Below are positions 33,901-45,716 of a stretch of 64,000 nt of DNA, in pieces. The stretch spans positions 65,665,852 through 65,729,851 of the forward strand of contig CM047815.1 of NCBI GenBank assembly GCA_026214975.1, written 5' to 3'. The stretch is from Gentiana macrophylla (Eukaryota; Streptophyta; Magnoliopsida; Gentianales; Gentianaceae). The position numbers and the translations under genes are program-made. Every line of letters begins with the position of its first letter. Position 1 is the first letter of the stretch. The notes below the pieces were generated by a model, which was not told the DNA's origin, ran no database searches, and worked only from the letters and a program-made list of their open reading frames with translations.

Positions 33901-34903
33901 CAAAGAATAAAGCAGGTCGGTACCTTCAGATTCACTGGACCTCGTGAGACTCAACGATCTGTCTTTGTTTGCTTTTTTGTCTTCTTAGGCTTTAAGATCT
34001 CAAAGATCTTCCTTGTATCTACAACCTTTCTTTTCTCACCGGGTCTTCTTTGGTGCAAAGAGTTTTAGTAGATTTCTTCTTAGTTTGCTGGACATGCTCA
34101 CCACCAGCATCACCATCATCTCCATTATTGTCATCATCAGCAGCAGGGTCAGCAACATCTTCATCATCATCTAGACCAGGAATAGCATAATTAATTTCCT
34201 TCTTGTATCTAGACTGATTAATCTTCTCAGATTCAAGATCATGAACCTCCATGTGATTCAGCAGGGTCTGAACCATTAATCCTAAGGGCAAGGCCTTGGA
34301 TTTCCTCTTTCCCTCTTTATCTTCCTTGGCTACCTTCTTCATGTAATGAATGAAGTAACCAGCCCAATCAAATCTCATGCTCCTGCAAATAATCATCATC
34401 AACTCTATCTTGGGTCCTGATAGAGTGTCCATACTCCCAACCAGTCCAAGTATGTTCTTTGCAATGAGCTTGCTCAGCAGGTTGTACTCAAATCAAATGT
34501 GTTTTACATTGATGCCTGGAATGGATTTGGTGGCTGCATTTGTCTTGATTTGATCAAAAAAAGCCATCTTGGATAGTCCCATTGCTTCAGGATTTACTGG
34601 ACCATCCACTACTTCCTCAAATCCAAACACTTCCCTCAGTAAACTAGGGGAAATTTCAATCTCCTCAGCATTCACAGTTGTCTTGAATGCTTCAGTTCCT
34701 TCTTCCACAACCATGTTCTTCCAGAAATAAATAACATTTGTGTATGATATTGTTTCCAATCTGATATTGAGTTTGTTTTCCAAGCCTGCAAACCTCCTTA
34801 TTCTTCGACCAATGTTGATGGCCAATTCTGTTTTGTTTGCATCAATGACAAAACCTCTAACACTTTGGCTTGATTCAATCTGGACATCAACCTTTTCCGC
34901 CAT
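30930..34903 (-). CDS. Extra ORF of element C, unknown function (about 1,300 codons, broken)
   Basis: The start at 34903 (MAEKVDVQIE) has an AACAATGGC context. The N-terminal part (34903-34019, one in-frame TGA near 34491) gives NVIYFWKNMVVEEG, EIEISPSLLREVFGFEEV, IAKNILGLVGSMDTL and RFDWAGYFIHYMKKV, then an acidic DDNNGDDGDAGG run. The next block, 33990-33500 in other frames, is basic and looks like a bipartite nuclear signal (KRKSTRIEDDEPLSKRRK, near 33860-33800). The block 33490-32423 is 355 residues, acidic and S/D/E-rich (SDSSDSDDDS). The last third (32279-30930) is coiled-coil-like. I recognise no enzyme. The N-terminal wording weakly recalls the 'putative plant transposon protein' domain of Athila-type env regions, or a SIRE env-like ORF. 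At least four breaks as written. Confidence 0.6.
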
Positions 34904-34970
34904 TGTTATGAGAAAAATGAGATGAAGAAGATGGATTGTAAATCTGTGTTCACACAGTGTAAATACAGAG

Positions 34971-35110
34971 ATATATAGCAGATTTTGCAAGTAGTGAAAA
35001 TCTGCTGAGTGTAAGTCTGTATATATGGACAGACGGTGGTTGTAACTGTCAGTGCACGTACATTGATGTTAACCACGATTAATCTGAGTAAATGTTGTCT
35101 TGACACGTGG
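34971..35110 (-). promoter_or_regulatory. Internal promoter of the extra ORF in element C
   Basis: On - a tatatat box (34977-34971) lies about 70 bases before the ATG at 34903. The likely leader is CT-rich (ttcttcatctcatttttctc) and ends in the strong plant start context AACAATGGC. A CACGTG box in an acacgtggc-type (ABRE-like) setting lies at 35104-35109, about 130 bases upstream of the TATA box. None of this is expected between integrase and the next ORF of a normal copia polyprotein. Activity is not shown. Confidence 0.55.
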
Positions 35111-35189
35111 CCCAAAACTCCTCCATAACGTTTGTAACCGTTGGATCGTGGTAACTATGGTAATAAAGGGTAGGATAAATATCCCGCCA

Positions 35190-35900
35190 AACTGCTTTTT
35201 GACTTGAAGCTTGACTTTATCTGTTTACCCTGCTGACATGCATCACATACATCATCCTTCTTGAATGTGATCTCAGATAAACCAATCACCAGCTTCTTCT
35301 TCACCAACTAATTGATATCATCAAAGTTTAGATGATTCAACTTCTTGTGCCATAACCAATTGAGTTCAGACTTGGTATGCACAATCAGGCAGGTTTCTGG
35401 AACTGCAGTAGACCAATCCACAACATACATGTTTTGTTGTCTTCTACCAGTAAGTACAACTTGATCACCTCTTTCACTAATGACAATACAGTTGTTTTTG
35501 TCAAAAGTGACCTTGTATCCCATGTCACAAAATTGTCCAGTGCTCAGCAAGTTGTAATCCAGTCCTTCTACATATGCAACATTCTTGATTGTAAGTCCAT
35601 TTCTTACAAGTGTGACATATCCTCTTGTATATCCAGGTGTATTCTTGTTGCCAAAATTCACCCTTGGACCATCTTTTGCCACAAAGTTTGATAAACAGTG
35701 CTTATTCTTTTTTGTCATATGTCCGAACATCCACCACAAAGTACCAGACACCCTTCAAAACAAGGTTAATGCATTTTAGGTACCCAAACCTGTTTGGGTC
35801 CATAGTGGTCAGTAGTAAGCATGACTTTTGGTAAGTTTCCATAAGGTCTTCTCCTAAAAGCGTCATACTTTGGTTCATACATGTATTCCACACATCCATA
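35190..35900 (-). pseudogene. Protease to integrase-start remnant of element C
   Basis: The block 35899-35702 ends in VWYFVVD, where the copia protease motif WYFDSGCSRHMTG is expected, so the catalytic D-S-G is missing or miscalled. The block 35751-35308 continues well: VNFGNKNTPGYTRGYV, NVAYVEGLDYNLLSTGQF, then WLWHKKLNHLNFDDI of the pre-integrase domain. Near 35240-35195 another frame gives DVCDACQQGKQIKSSF, the zinc-binding end of that domain. The integrase catalytic core should follow and does not; the sequence turns into the promoter of the extra ORF at about 35190. Confidence 0.75.
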
Positions 35901-38055
35901 AGTTCTAACAGTAGGTTGTGTAGGATTCACATATGTTTTATGGCCTTTTGGTTTATAACGCTGTTTGTAGTGATTCTTGATGTTAGAAGCATTAGTATAA
36001 CCATTTGTTTGCTGTCTGTTAGGAACAGCCCTGTAGTATGGAGTCTGCTGAGGTCTCTTATGAGTCCTCTGCTGAGTCCTTTGCTGATTCCATTGTTTAG
36101 GTTTTACCCTAGCAGCATAGTTATACTCATTGTTTCTATCAGAAGATGCAGGAATATTCCAATCATCATCAGCAGGGAACAGTCTACCTTTCCCCCTGAG
36201 ATAAGTATCCCTTGAATGATTAACATTTTTAGATTTGGAATTCTTATCCTTGGAATATTTCTGACCTTTACCTTTTTGTGGTCCAGCAGACTTGGTAGCG
36301 GGTCTGCTATCAGTAGGTCTAGAAGGTCCATCAGTCCTATCTTTAGATTTGTTCTTTTTGTTAGGAGTTGTTGACTTCTTTGACTTCTGATTTTGCTTCC
36401 TTGAAGTATTCTCAGTAGGTTTTACTGCCTCAGCAACCTTACTTGGAGTTGGATCTTGTGCTGGTACAAACTTAGCACCAATTCTGGTTCTAGTTCAGTA
36501 TCCTTGCTGGATCCACTCTTTTTGGATTGTTGAGTTCCAAATCCAAGCCCTGTTTTATCACCATAAGGCTTTCCAGATTTGTATGCAGTAGTGGAGCAAG
36601 ATGGTTCCATGATTCGAGATTGGGTCAGCTGGATGATCACAGAGCTTACACCGATTCTCGTCCAACACCTTTTCCTTACCTTTGAGAACTCTTAATTCAA
36701 CTTTCAATCTTCCAACTTCTAATTCAAGAGCTTTTTTTTTCGTCTTCACAATCTCATAACCGATTGTATTATCCTCGATTGATTAAGGATGGCATCCAAA
36801 GTCTCATTATTGTCGAATTTCTAGGATTTGAACCACAAGTTGATTCACAATCACTTCCAGCAGAGTATTGTATACCTCCTCGCCATCCATATTGTCCATC
36901 AAAGCATAATCTTCCATGTCAAAGAACTTGTCTTTGTGTCATCCGATTCATTTCCTTTTTTCGTATTCCACTTCATACCCTGATTCATCTTCAACAACCC
37001 ATAGCCTTCTTGCCATGTCTTCTTTGTTGACTCTTGGTCTTGATGAGTCCGACAATCAGTCTAAAGTGTCCAGGCTTCTTGCGCTTGAAGCAAAGATAAT
37101 CGGGTTCCTTACTTTGTTTTAACTCGTGACATTCGTGTTTGAAGTGTCCTGGTTTCTTGCAATGAAAGCACGAGATAGTCATTGTCTTTCTTTGATTCTT
37201 CTTTCTTTCTTTCAAGAGGCCTTTTGTGAAGTTCCTTGCGGGGGCCTTTCCTGTCTTCATCATCCCGATTTTCTTGCTCGGGAGGGCAATGCTTCTCGCA
37301 TCTCATCCAAAGCAGATCATCTTGTCCTCCGGATGTTTCTTCTTGATGTGAAGCACCAATGCATGCAGGTTTTTGGCTCTTCTTTTTGATTTCGAGGCAC
37401 AAAGCTTTTGCTAAATTCATAAGCCTTGAGATCTCGAAAACAACTTGAAGGTGTCTTCTTCATGCAACTTTCTCATTTCTTCTATTGCAGTCACTTTCAT
37501 TTTCCAAACATCTTTTGCGAGTAGAGCCTCCAAGATTTTGGTGTTTATTTCTTCTTTTGAATAACTTACACTGAAAGCGAGGTAAGTTCATCCAGATTGC
37601 ATTAAATCTTGATTCCATTTGCTCAATGGTTTCAGGTTAAGCGATCTTGAACTTTTGGAACCTCTTTCCGCCACACTAATTTTATTCTTCTTTATTGCAT
37701 CGGTGCCTTCACAGATCAAATGTATCTTGTCCCAAAGTTCCTTTGCAGTTTTGCAATCTTTAACCTTCATGTACATATTGCTATCAAAGGTTCTATAAAT
37801 GATGTCAATAGCAATATTGTTGAGGTTTGCTCTTTTTCTATCTTCTGCATTACATTCTCTTTTTGGTTTAGGAATGTACTCAGTTGTATCACCCACTGTT
37901 ATTGCCTTGGTAATCTCCAGTGGTCCATCAGTTAGTACATCCATCATCTCATCATGAGTTGCAAAGAAGGTAAGCCTCGCATTCGACGCTTATACTCATC
38001 AAATCTATCTAGAGAACACATCAAAGATAGTTCTAGCATACTGTGTGTTATCCAT
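35901..38055 (-). pseudogene. gag of element C
   Basis: The probable start is the ATG at 38055 (MDNTQYARTIFDVF), about 90 bases after the PBS. The block 37947-37588 gives DGPLEITKAITVGDTTEYIP and KELWDKIHLICEGTDAIKK, a UBN2-type Gag. A zinc knuckle CFHCKKPGHFKHEC (C-x2-C-x4-H-x4-C) sits at about 37170-37129. A second knuckle follows (KKPGHFR, cysteines damaged), and another CxxC-type piece near 36650. The K/N-rich region to 35901 is broken into short frames. Gag would package RNA, and in a non-autonomous element it may be the only particle protein supplied. Confidence 0.8.
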
Positions 38056-38147
38056 GATGCAAGTCTTTGAAAATCAAGAACTTGAAAGAAAGTTTCAAAG
38101 AATTTTCACAAGCACAACAAGTAGGATTTCTTCGAATGTAAGCCTTC

Positions 38148-38159
38148 GCTCCGATACCA
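38148..38159 (-). promoter_or_regulatory. Primer-binding site of element C
   Basis: On - tggtatcggagc, two bases from the LTR, one mismatch from the common tggtatcagagc tRNA-Met site. The same variant is used by element F. Confidence 0.9.
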
Positions 38160-38161
38160 AT

Positions 38162-39860
38162 TGTTGGTCCCTTGAAAAGGCTTTGGTTAAGTTTAGAGGG
38201 GTGAATAAACTTAACACTTAAAACTTTTGGAGTTAACAAATTCTGCAACTTCAAAGAATCACGATACTTCATGAAATCTGCGATACCTCGAAGAGCCTGG
38301 CCGATAAACAGTGAGTCCACCGACAGCTTGAGTTTGCTGAATTTGTGCAAATGGAATTATATCAAAATTAAGCCTTAATACTTGTTGTTAAATATGATAC
38401 TAAGTATTAGATACTCATTAGTGCAAGTGTGTGATTTCGATTGCTAGATTCAGAGGTTGATGTGTAAAATAAACTAAGTGCGAAATGTAAATGCCGAAAG
38501 TAAGTAGGCGAGATTTTATAGTGGTTCCGTGTGGTGTAATCCTCGCTACCCACTCTTCTCCTGTGATGTTGGAGGAAATTCACTAGAGATCTTTGATGTA
38601 GCTTTTACAAAGATTCCTAAGGTTGCTTGTCCTTCACCAATAACTATGGCTTCACAAACTGAAAACTGGGAACAGGTAGGATTGCTGCTCCTGAGTCTTC
38701 CACTGGTCCTTGAAGGGTAGGATTGCCTTTTCACCAGCTCCGCCACAAACAACAGTCTTTCACACAACTGTGCTTCACTGTCTTCAGCAGGTTCTTTATA
38801 AAATAAAGATTGAATCAAATAAATGATTCGATTGCAAAGCAGCTTGATTAGGATGATATAATCGCGCTTGCGTGCTTCAAGTGTGTATGCTTGATGTAGC
38901 TTGAATGCGTAATACACTTGAAGAATTTCTCTGGATCGAGAGCTTTAAGTTCAATGAAGTTCAAGAGGTATTTTTCATTTCAAGAATATCTCTTCAAAGT
39001 TTATTAGTTTTCATCATCTTGTTTCTGAGTTGAAAGTCCTCTATTTATAGGCAAGAATGCATGTGACTTGTATTTGAAATTCAAATGTAACCGTTCCTTG
39101 TTTTCGTCCCATCTGATTTGCATTCTGTCATTATTCATAGGGTCGACAATCGCCGTAATTCCTTTTGACAAAGGCAAATCATTCACCCTTTGACTTATAA
39201 CCATTGGATAAGGATCTGAATCATCCCAACGTTCTTTTAATCTCAGCCTTTGATTTCTTTGATAAGTCAGAGGTAGTTGGCTGTCCTTATCCATGTAATC
39301 TTCCAATATAATCTTGAATTAACCGAGGTATATTATCGCAGTGTTCATCATCTGTGAGATACCTATCGATCTATTGAATCGCAATTTGTTTGTGTATAAA
39401 ATACAATACAATGACTTCTTTTATCTAACTTTTATTTGTGAAGTTAGATTACACCTTTTAATTATAACCAAGTTCCAAACATCATCCAACTTGTGGAACT
39501 TAGACCTTCAACACAAGGTATATGTAATCAGTTTAGGTCATCACAGACTTGCCTAAATTCGATTCCATATCCTTGACTTAAATTACTAAGTTTGATCCCT
39601 TAGCCTTCAGAATCGAGTTTGAACCTCACCTTTCGGTCTTGGCGAGGTTCCGGACTAGTCTATCGACCTATCTACCCTATCGATATGGATCGATCTGGCG
39701 ATATGAATCAAAGACCACTTTTACTGATGCTTGTTTGATCAAACCTATTCATAAATCAAACTCTAATAAACCTATACATTTGATCTAGACATCTTTTTGC
39801 CTTTTGCACTATAACAGCTAGTCTGACACTCATCATCAAAACATAGAAATAAGTCCAACA
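38162..39860 (-). repeat. 5' LTR of element C (1699 bp)
   Basis: Mate of 29092-30790; TGTTGG/CCAACA ends. Followed on - by the PBS. The outer gtctt duplication lies at 39861-39865. Confidence 0.92.
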
Positions 39861-41552
39861 GTCTTTAAGGGCGGGGATAGATCTCGTCTATCGAAGTGTA
39901 GAGACACTTGGACTGTACGTGGACGTGTATTAGAGAATGCGTACGTAAGACTGACCCACTTACACGGTTAAGTGTCACACTATGTGGCGGTTGTGTAATT
40001 ATCCTTTAGACCGGAGTCTTCATGGAATCACAGTGTGGATTGTCATGCTTTGACACTGTTGAGGTTTCCCCTAGCCACGGGGCGATCATGCGGTAGTGAT
40101 TTGGTGTGATACTGAAGCATGCGGAGTATACATGTTTGGTCGTCTGGAAATCGCATACCCTATCAGTAGGGGTGAATATCCGAAAGGGCCTTCTTATAAG
40201 GAATGTCTTACTCTCGTGAATCTTTGCAAAGTGGGAGTAAATGAGTTACTTTGAGAGAGTATGATATCCAGATTATAAGATACGATCGTTAATGTATTGA
40301 CACTCGAGATACGATCGTATGGATATTATTACAGCGATAGGATTGTAAGTTACACGGTAACTGTTTCACATGAAAGGTAGTAGTCATTGCATTTGACTCT
40401 TCCGATGATTGGGGGTCACGGTGTGTTGCTAGATGCTATCCCGTGATCGTTAGGCATGAAGGGCATTTTTTTAATTTACACTTTGTGTATACGGCCAACA
40501 TATTCGGAAGCCTATCGGGTCACACACATAAGAACATCTAGCCAGATTAAAATGTGGTTATAGTTGATAACCAAATAAGGAAAGTTTATATCGACTATAA
40601 AGTGTTATATTGGTAAATTAATATGGTGATATTTATTTATTATGAATAAATATAATACAAGTTATTAATTATGTTGATTAATTAAATATATGTATTTTGA
40701 TACATATGGGGCGCATATAATAGTGTATTAAGATACACTTGGATTGTGCAATTTAATTAATAGTGTTACCATATATTAATATTAGATATTAATATTTATA
40801 TATTTGCATTCATACGTGACTTGCACATATGATGTGCATGTGCGCATCTTGCAACTTGCAAATAAAATAAATATATAGATTTATATTTGTGATATATATA
40901 TGTGATATATACAAATGTGTAAATTGATTTATGGTAATAAGATAAATATAGTAAATATAAGATATTGACAATATATTGGAAATATTTAATATAAGATATT
41001 GAATATTAATGAGATAAATCAATCAAATATATTTTCCTTATTTAACTAGTAAAAAGTTTTCTTTCTCCTCAATCTACTAGGAAGTTAATCCCAATCATAT
41101 TGGGAATTGAAAGTGGCGCCCCAACACCTATATAAGAAAGGGGTTGGCTAGCTCTTTTGTACATCACAACTCCAAGAGCTAATAGTTCTTGTGAAAATAG
41201 AGAGTTCCTTAGAGAGAGTTTTGGGAGAGAGAAAAGGCCGGTCTAGCAGCCGGATTTTTCTAGTAGCAATCCAATGGTGGATTCCGGCGGGTTGTTCATG
41301 TGGACTAGCGGTAGAGGCCGAACGCTTGGGCGGCTCCATGCATCGCTACTCTCCTTAGACTGTCAAAGCGTCGATCTTTTAGATCAACCAAGGTAACCAC
41401 CATCTACTACTTATTTGTTTATTGCTTAAACGAAGTCGATCCTGGTCAAAGGAAATAAATTTTGAATTCCGCTGCATTCCCGCGTAGATTTCCTAACAGA
41501 GATCTCGAATCACTTTATTGAGTTTGATACTTAAAATGTCTCTAGTCGTATT

Positions 41553-44135
41553 TGTTGAAATAGTGTCCTAAACCCAATCGGGTTGGACCGGATCCGACCG
41601 GGTCGGATCATTTCTACTATTACTTTATGATTATACATATATGTAATAAATGGCTTTTATGTTGTCATATATTTGTTCTTTTAAAGAACCAATTATGAAT
41701 TGTTATATGATAACGTCATTAGTATTAAACTGTGATAGAGAAACCATGATAGGCGATTATGGTTGATGGGATCTCTAATCACTTTATTAAGTTTGATACT
41801 TAAATGTCTCTAGGCTGATATACTATTAAACAGGGCATTGATAGTACGAACAGACTAGCATGTATTAGATGTCTTCTGTCTTTAAGGGCAGAGATAGATC
41901 TCGTCTATCGAATTGTGGAGACACTTGGACTGTACGTGGACGTGTATTAGAGAATGCGTGTTCGTTAAAAACTCGTTTTAAATTTATAATTACCGGAACA
42001 CCCCAAGTGCAAGGCTCGTAGTAAAGGTGTTACCGGGTCGTCCTAAGGGAATCGAACGTCTATCGGATGAAGTACACTTATTGTATCGATTATGTCACAA
42101 ATTATTATCTAAAACTAAGGTATATATTAATTATAATCTAGAAACTATGACTAGAAACAGAAAATAGCAGAAAATAGAACAAAAACGACACTGGACGGGC
42201 GTTCACTGATGTGGACGGGCGTCCGATAACGTTCTGGAAACAGAAAATATGCAGAAAACAGCAGGTAAAAACTAGGGTTTTTAAAATAACTAAACTTAGC
42301 AACAAAAGTTGATATGAATGAATCGGTTTATCAAATAATTAAAAGAACGGCAAGGCAACGAGAATCCACCAATCAACCAACCAACCCCAACTAGACCGCG
42401 CGCTAAAGATACGATTTTTAGTAATGATCAAATCACGAATTCGATTAAATCTCTTTAATCAATTTCTAGGGTTTCGTTTTCTTTCCCAAGCAAAACTAAA
42501 CTAGCATGCATAACACGATCATGAGATTGTCTCCAATACTCTACTCAACTAATCATGAACAATCTCTTGAATCACAATTAATTGCATCAATTGAAAAGAT
42601 CAAAGCTTGAACAATATTCTCATATAAATTCAATCAGAAAGATAGTTCCATCGATCTCTCGATTCAAATAAAACATAAACAATATAACAATATCCAATTG
42701 ATGAAAAATCATAAATTTAACTCACTAAGATATAGCTAAAAATCCTTTAGTTGGTGTAGTTGTTGATTGGTTTCCTCCGTTGTCCCACCGCGAATTGCTT
42801 AGCCAAAAATCATGTTGGTGATCATGATTGTTGGGATGGAAGAGTTCATCTTTGAGTTTGCTCCTTTGGATATGCGGTTGCTGTGTGTTTTTTTTGGTGT
42901 GTAAAGATCTAATTTTAGGGTTTAGAATGCGCTGCTATTTATAGATTTTTAAGGCGGCTAGGGTTAGGTCGGCTATTGGACGCCCGTCCAGCAAGGTAGA
43001 CGCCCGTCCAGTCTTCACAAAATTCATCGAGTCAGGCCGAGTCTTCTTGGACGTCCGTCCTATGCTAAAATGGACGCTCGTCTGCTGAAATTTTCACAAC
43101 TCTGAATCAAATATCTCCTCCTGGACGCCAGTCTGGAATAGTGGACGCTCGTCCACCTGGGACCTTTCTTCTTTGAATCGAATAACCCTTCTGGACGCCC
43201 GTCTAGTGCTTTAAACGCCCGTCCACTGGACGGATGCAATGGACGCCAGTTCAGCCATGTAAACCTTCATGCCAATCTCAAACTTGCATCTTTCTCCTTC
43301 CTTTAATATTCAATCAAACACCATTCTAGCTCATTTCACAACATGCAAGCATACCTACAAAGCGATAGAAACGAGCAAAGTGTAAAATCGTACATAAATA
43401 GATAAAAACCACATAAATAGCTCGATTTTCACACTTTAATAAATTCTAAACCCATTCTTCCAATTTATCCTTTTAGCAAGTTATTTTCTATAAAAAAAAC
43501 ACTAAAACACGGAAGATATTGTTACGGAATAACTCGATATAAACCACAAAATTAGTCGTAAACAATGCGTACGTTAGACTTACCCACTTACACTGTTAAG
43601 TGTCACACTATGTGACGGTTGTGTAATTATCCTTAGGACCGGAGTCTACATGGCATCACAGTGTGGATTGTCATGCTTTGACGCTATTGAGGTTTCCCTT
43701 AACCATGGGCTGATCATGCGGTAGTGATCGGCTGTGATACTGAATCATGCAGAGTATACATGTTAGGTCGTGTGGGAATCGCGTACCCTATGAGTAGGGG
43801 TGAATATCCGAAAGGGCCTTTTTATAAGGAATGTCTTACTCTCGTGAATCTTTGCAAAGTGGAAGTAAATGAGTTACTTCGAGAGAGCATGATATCCAAA
43901 TTATAAGATACGGTCGTTAATGCTTGACACTCGACGTACGACCGTATGGATATTATTACAGCGATAAGATTTTATTTACATGCTAACCGAGCATATGAAA
44001 GGTAGTAGTCATTGCGTATTGACTCTTCCGATGATCGGGGGTCACGGACGTGTTGCTAGACGCTATCCGTGATCATTAGATGTGAAGGGTATTCTCGTAA
44101 TTGCGTCTTATGTCTACGGCCAACATATTCGGAAG
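41553..44135 (+). repeat. Truncated 5' LTR of element D, split by solo LTR E
   Basis: Own bases 41553-41958 and 43570-44135. They match the right LTR of D up to ggccaacatattcggaag, then turn into unrelated internal sequence (tacctacccgtcg). About 1 kb of LTR is missing. Confidence 0.8.
41959..43564 (-). mobile_element. Solo LTR E (1606 bp), gypsy type, nested in D
   Basis: TGTTCGTTAAA at 41959 to TCGTAAACA at 43564, TG..CA with TGTT/AACA ends, flanked by atgcg (41954-41958 and 43565-43569). It is related to the LTR at 3829-5306, in the opposite orientation (TATA-like ctataaatag on - near 42947). It carries about eleven copies of a GGACGCCCGTCC-like near-palindrome (42193-42224 and 42978-43254). 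No internal region. Confidence 0.92.
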
Positions 44136-45335
44136 TACCTACCCGTCGAAATTGACCCGGTCGATCGGCCCACGTCGGGGATCGAGTCAACTAGATAGGA
44201 TTCCAGCAACTAAAGAATTTTGGAGAAAGTCAATTGGTTGTAGTTGACTAGTGGGAGCAAAATCATAATCCCAAAGACCATCTTTGATTTTGCATGTATA
44301 AACAACAACACTTTTTTATCTTTGTAGTTTTAGCAAATTTTATTTATGTTTTGTATTCTCGATAGTTAAAAACCAAAATGAAATGACTGTTACCTTTTGA
44401 GAAACGTTCTCAAGTTGGTTAATTAATTTCAATCCTTTCAAAGTAAGCAAGGACACGAGAAATCGCGTTTTCATAGTTGAAGACAATGAGGCTACATATT
44501 TGATGAAGTCTTCTAAGACTTTAATTATTAATGAAAGCTCACATATTGGGCATAACGATATCCAATCGGTCACTCCGTCATACGATGATGGTTATTCAAA
44601 CATTAGATGGATTGGATAAGGATGACCACATCGAATTTTGGAAATGTTGTTTCAAAATTGTAAGATTTAAGTATCGACTTAAGCATTGCTTGAAAGTAAA
44701 TTAAATAGTTCATGTTTTGAATATGATTCAAAAGGTTGAATAGACTATTTAACAAACATTGGATTTTCTTTATGAAAGAAAATTGAAGACACGATTCTTG
44801 TGTTTTTCTTGAGTCTTATGAAGACTAAATTAAGAAATATTTACAAGAGCTTGAAGGATTAAAATGAAAAGTTAGGGCATGTGCTTAAATAAGAGAACTT
44901 ATCGAAGTCTCTACCCTAAGAAAGTAAGTTGAGATTAATCTATCTAAACTCAAGTCAACTCTCGGAGTGTGATTAAATTAGAAAGATTAAATGCAGATTT
45001 GGAAGGTGAAGCAAACGTTGTAACACTTACCATATTCTGAATCTAGTAAGCTGAAAAGAGAACTAAATAAATGTTATTATGTTCCGGTTTTTATGAAGAA
45101 CATATTTTCAGCTATACATTAGGATTTAAGGACAAATTCAATTGTAAGGAATAAATGTCACTGAATCTAACATACTAGATTAATGTCACTATATAGTTGA
45201 TATAGGTGATGAGATCTCAACTAAGTATTTGTATGGCTGTTATCCTTAATGTTTGTCGTTGTTCTAGACATAGTCTCTATGGAGGAGAGTCGTGTGATCA
45301 GATGTCATTCTGATGACATCTGAACCATGTGATTA
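44136..45335 (+). other. Internal remnant of element D, left part
   Basis: Follows the truncated LTR. It should hold gag/protease leftovers, but I find no frame or motif I would name. It ends at the gatta target site of element F. Confidence 0.5.
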
Positions 45336-45654
45336 TGTGGAAATATTACATATCAAATATTATGTAATATTTATTTATTTCGTGTATACATTATTTGTAC
45401 ACTTTATTTGTAAAAGGACATATTAATTGTGGTACACACAAACAATTAATATGTCAAACTCTAGTTTACTTTATGTCATAGACATAACTTTTACTTTTTA
45501 CATGCTTGCTTGCCGCCCATAGCTATATACTCAAGTGGCCGCCAAGCTAGCTAGTCTCTCCCCTCAATTGTAACTATTTATACTTCTTTCATTTGATGAA
45601 TAAAACTAAGTTGAAGTTTACTCAAGTATTATTTACTTTCTCAAACTCTCTTCA
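45336..45654 (+). repeat. 5' LTR of element F
   Basis: TGTGGAAATATTACATATC to CTCTCTTCA. The TATA-like ctatttatac lies near 45567, with an aataaaact signal downstream. Confidence 0.95.
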
Positions 45655-45666
45655 TGGTATCGGAGC
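45655..45666 (+). promoter_or_regulatory. Primer-binding site of element F
   Basis: tggtatcggagc directly abuts the LTR end, again the one-mismatch variant of the tRNA-Met site seen in element C. Confidence 0.9.
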
Positions 45667-45716
45667 ATTAATCACCTGAATCCGCTGCAAATTCTCAGTA
45701 CCCTGCTGAATCAAGA

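Larger units (their letters stand above)
29092..39860 (-). mobile_element. Element C: complete 10.8-kb Ty1/copia-type element lacking RT, nested in B
   Basis: TGTTGGTCCC at 29092 to AGTCCAACA at 39860, flanked by gtctt (29087-29091 and 39861-39865). Two 1699-bp LTRs (29092-30790 and 38162-39860) bound it. On - the order is LTR, tRNA-Met PBS, gag with zinc knuckles, protease remnant, integrase start, then a separate promoter and a long frame of unknown function, polypurine tract and LTR. No RT or RNase H block was found anywhere inside. It could move only with enzymes supplied by a relative. The LTR start (TTTTGATGATGA), the Gag type and the long extra frame before the 3' LTR suggest the SIRE/Maximus branch or a non-autonomous derivative. 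Confidence 0.92.
28766..41498 (+). mobile_element. Solo LTR B (about 1.96 kb), nested in A
   Basis: TGTTGAAATAG at 28766 to CCTAACA at 41498, flanked by gagat (28761-28765 and 41499-41503). B's own bases are 28766-29091 and 39866-41498; element C occupies the middle. After removal of C it is an uninterrupted LTR of the A/D family. It inserted 214 bp into A. Confidence 0.92.

Noticed and set aside
43724..43906. 60-67 codon frames in the D LTRs (also 53077-53280) that look conserved
   Set aside because: Conserved only because the two LTRs are sister copies. Solo LTRs A and B do not keep the frame.
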